This document shows positions 14,496-16,504 of a stretch of DNA of 16,504 nt, piece after piece (position 1 is the first letter of the stretch; each line of letters begins with the position of its first letter). Position numbers and translations under genes: made by a program. Source of the DNA: Deltaproteobacteria bacterium (GTDB lineage Bacteria; Myxococcota_A; UBA9160; UBA4427); contig DRKE01000443.1 of NCBI GenBank assembly GCA_011051925.1, forward strand, positions 1 to 16,504, read 5' to 3'. The notes under the pieces are model-generated. The model worked only from the letters and a program-made list of their open reading frames with translations, searched no databases and was not told where the DNA came from.

Positions 14496-16133
14496 ATGAG
14501 TGGACTCGAAGGGCCCATCAAGGCATCGGATCTGATGGTCCGCGCGCTCGAGAACGAAGGCGTCGAGTACATCTTCGGAATCCCCGGCGAAGAGAATCTC
14601 GATCTGCTCGAGAGCCTCCGGAACTCGAAGATCGAACTGGTGATCACGCGACACGAACAGGGTGCCGGGTTCATGGCGGCGACCATCGGGCGGCTGACGG
14701 GAAAGATCGGCGTCTGCCTCTCGACCCTCGGTCCGGGCGCCACGAACTTCATGACGGCCGCCGCCTACGCCCAGCTCGGCGCCATGCCCATGCTGATGAT
14801 CACCGGGCAGAAACCGATCAAGACGAGCAAGCAGGCGCGCTTCCAGATCATCGACGTCGTCGACATGATGGGGCCCGTCACGAAATACGCCCGTCAGATC
14901 GTGCATGGCGCGAACATCCCCTCTGCCGTTCGCGAAGCGATCCGCCTCGCCGAAGAAGAACGACCGGGCGCGGTCCATCTCGAGCTTCCCGAGGACATCG
15001 CCGAAGAGCCCATCGCCGAGCCCTTCCTCTTCGACCCGAAGGCCGCTCGCCGACCCGCCGCCGACACGAAGGCGATCGCGCAGGCGGTGGAGATGATCGA
15101 GGCCGCTCGTCATCCACTTCTCCTGGTGGGGGCCGGAGCGAACCGGAAGCGCACGAGCAACATGCTGAAGCAGTTCGTCGAGCTGACCGGCATCCCCTTC
15201 ATCTGCACCCAGATGGGCAAGGGCGTGATCGACGAACGCCACCCTCAATACCTGGGGACCGCCGCACTCTCCGACAACGATTCGGTCCACGAAGCGACGG
15301 CGGCGGCGGACCTGATCATCAACGTCGGTCACGACGTGATCGAGAAGCCGCCCTTCTTCATGACGAAGGACGGCTTCAAGGTCCTCCACGTGAGCTTCGC
15401 GTCGGCCTCGGTCGATGCGATCTACTTTCCGCAGCTCGAAGTCGTGGGCGACATCGCGAACGCGATCTGGCAGATCAACGAATCGATCCGGGTCCAGGAC
15501 CACTGGGATTTCTCGACCTTCCGAACCGTCCAACAGCTCGTCGCGAAGCACACGACGGAGAAGTCGGACGATCCCTCCTTCCCGATCATCCCCCAGCGTC
15601 TCGTCGCGGACGTTCGCAAGGCGATGCCCGAAGACGGCATCATCTGCCTCGACAACGGCATGTACAAGATCTGGTTCGCACGCAACTACAAGGCCTATCA
15701 ACCGAACACGATCCTGCTCGACAATGCCCTCGCGACCATGGGCGCCGGCCTGCCTTCGGCGCTGGGCGCCTCCTTCGTCCATCCCGACCGCAAGATCGTC
15801 GCGATCTGTGGCGATGGCGGGTTCATGATGAATTCCCAGGAACTCGAGACGGCCGTGCGCACGAAGCGCAACGTGACGACCCTGATCCTGCGCGACGATT
15901 CCTACGGCATGATCCGCTGGAAACAGGGAACCGCGGGCTTCGAAGACTGGGGGCTCCAGTTCGGCAATCCCGACTTCGTCGACTATGCGAGGAGCTACGG
16001 CGCGAAGGGCTATCGGGTCGAGAAGACCGACGATCTGCTCTCGCTGCTCACGCAGTGTCTGGACGAGGGCGGCGTGAACGTGATCGAGGTTCCGATCGAC
16101 TACGCCGAAAACGCGAATCTCACGCGGGGCTAG
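14496..16133 (+). CDS. acetolactate synthase, catabolic (FAD-independent) type
   Basis: This 545-residue thiamine-diphosphate enzyme joins two pyruvates to 2-acetolactate. The N-terminal domain has RHEQGAGFMA (52-61), with Glu54 as the cofactor-activating glutamate, and GPGATN at 79-84. The C-terminal domain has the ThDP-binding GDGGFMMN at 439-446. The RFDDR-type segment of FAD-dependent biosynthetic enzymes is absent. In its place is NVGHDVIEKPPFFM, as in catabolic synthases. No small regulatory subunit, acetolactate decarboxylase or ilvC lies beside it, so it stands alone. It could feed branched-chain amino acid or acetoin metabolism. I chose ATG 14496 for its GAGGGG site; ATG 14460 would add 12 polar residues. 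A related ThDP decarboxylase is possible but less likely, given the whole-length match. Confidence 0.92.
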   Translation: MSGLEGPIKASDLMVRALENEGVEYIFGIPGEENLDLLESLRNSKIELVITRHEQGAGFMAATIGRLTGKIGVCLSTLGPGATNFMTAAAYAQLGAMPMLMITGQKPIKTSKQARFQIIDVVDMMGPVTKYARQIVHGANIPSAVREAIRLAEEERPGAVHLELPEDIAEEPIAEPFLFDPKAARRPAADTKAIAQAVEMIEAARHPLLLVGAGANRKRTSNMLKQFVELTGIPFICTQMGKGVIDERHPQYLGTAALSDNDSVHEATAAADLIINVGHDVIEKPPFFMTKDGFKVLHVSFASASVDAIYFPQLEVVGDIANAIWQINESIRVQDHWDFSTFRTVQQLVAKHTTEKSDDPSFPIIPQRLVADVRKAMPEDGIICLDNGMYKIWFARNYKAYQPNTILLDNALATMGAGLPSALGASFVHPDRKIVAICGDGGFMMNSQELETAVRTKRNVTTLILRDDSYGMIRWKQGTAGFEDWGLQFGNPDFVDYARSYGAKGYRVEKTDDLLSLLTQCLDEGGVNVIEVPIDYAENANLTRG

Positions 16134-16187
16134 CGTCCTGTTCCGCAGCCCCCCTCCCTCCCCGGCCCCCCAAGGGGCGCGACTCGA

Positions 16188-16226
16188 TCGTGTCAAGATG
16201 ATCTTTGTAGAATCGGATTGACACGA
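16188..16226. repeat. 9-bp perfect inverted repeat between acetolactate synthase and the DUF4143 remnant
   Basis: TCGTGTCAA (16188-16196) and TTGACACGA (16218-16226) flank a 21-nt spacer that is AT-richer than its surroundings and contains TAGAAT. Each arm carries a consensus TTGACA pointing outward, but no good -10 follows on either side. It could be an operator, a paired promoter remnant or the end of a small mobile element. Confidence 0.5.
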
Positions 16227-16252
16227 CCCGAACCCCGGCTCCCTCTCCGGAC

Positions 16253-16504
16253 ATGATCTCCCGGCACCTCATGCCTTGCCTGCTCGATGCGGCAGCCTCC
16301 TCGCCCGCCATCCGCTCCGTGGGCCGATCTTCGAGTCTTTCGTCGTCTCAGAGCGGATCAAGAACTTCTCCGCCATTCGTGAGGACGCTCCCCTCTTTCT
16401 GGCGGGATGCCACGGGTCACGAGATCGACATTCTCGTCGATCTGGCTTCCGGATCCGACACTCACGTCGTTCCGATCGAAGTGAAGTCGGGAGGGACCGT
16501 CGCG
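16253..16504 (+). pseudogene. decayed C-terminal fragment of an AAA ATPase with DUF4143 domain (runs off window)
   Basis: The sequence carries family signatures in two different frames. From about 16291 one frame reads GSLLARHPLRG, then FESFVVSERIKNF, both typical of DUF4143. From about 16394 the pattern continues one frame away as FWRDATGHEIDILVD, ending PIEVKSG at the window edge. The E-D-EVK arrangement recalls the PD-(D/E)XK-like fold of this domain. A frameshift therefore lies in CCCCTCTTTC near 16391-16399. A second is suspected near 16285, where LMPCLLDA precedes in the later frame. The N-terminal AAA ATPase domain, normally several hundred residues, is absent: acetolactate synthase ends only 120 bp upstream. 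An open frame from ATG 16253 to the edge exists but is half out-of-frame sequence. Confidence 0.7.

Noticed and set aside
16165..16178. GCCCC/GGGGC hairpin after acetolactate synthase
   Set aside because: It has a short stem in a C-rich run and no T-tract, too weak to call as a terminator.
14145..16196. 683-codon open frame on the minus strand
   Set aside because: It is antisense to rmuC and acetolactate synthase, His/Asp/Arg-rich and without any recognisable motif.

Overview
This is a very GC-rich window with strongly G/C-ending codons. It holds eleven intact genes, one gene cut by the left edge and one decayed gene fragment at the right edge. Frequent GTG and TTG starts, surface-sugar genes (GDP-mannose dehydratase, heptose-phosphate enzymes) and dense packing suggest a GC-rich Gram-negative bacterium of a myxobacterial or 'deltaproteobacterial' type. 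That placement is an inference from gene content and composition, not from a marker gene. No rRNA, tRNA, CRISPR array or intact insertion sequence was seen.

Left block (1-5991, minus strand): a tightly coupled four-gene operon. In transcription order it encodes an endonuclease/exonuclease/phosphatase-fold protein with a basic N-terminal extension, a CapK/PaaK-like adenylate-forming enzyme, a DUF362 protein and a two-domain oxidoreductase (MDR dehydrogenase plus Gfo/Idh/MocA) that runs off the window. The first two junctions are ATGA stop/start overlaps and the third gap is 6 nt. Such sets usually sit in polysaccharide loci.

Middle block (6522-9401): gmd lies on the plus strand, divergent from the left operon. 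It converges on a minus-strand group of three: a zinc-finger/histone-fold protein, then gmhB and gmhA. With gmd, the heptose genes suggest supply of nucleotide-activated mannose or heptose derivatives for a surface glycan. The zinc-finger/histone-fold protein is the most unusual gene here.

Right block (9708-16504): a CaCA-family cation exchanger (plus, apparently without a Shine-Dalgarno site) is convergent with a minus-strand pair of an LLM-class flavin oxidoreductase and an exported or anchored transglutaminase-like protein. Divergent from that pair is rmuC, followed by a catabolic-type acetolactate synthase. The window ends in a frameshifted C-terminal remnant of an AAA ATPase/DUF4143 protein, just after a 9-bp inverted repeat.

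The spaces between divergent genes hold dyads and direct repeats that look regulatory, but no terminator with a clear U-tract was found.
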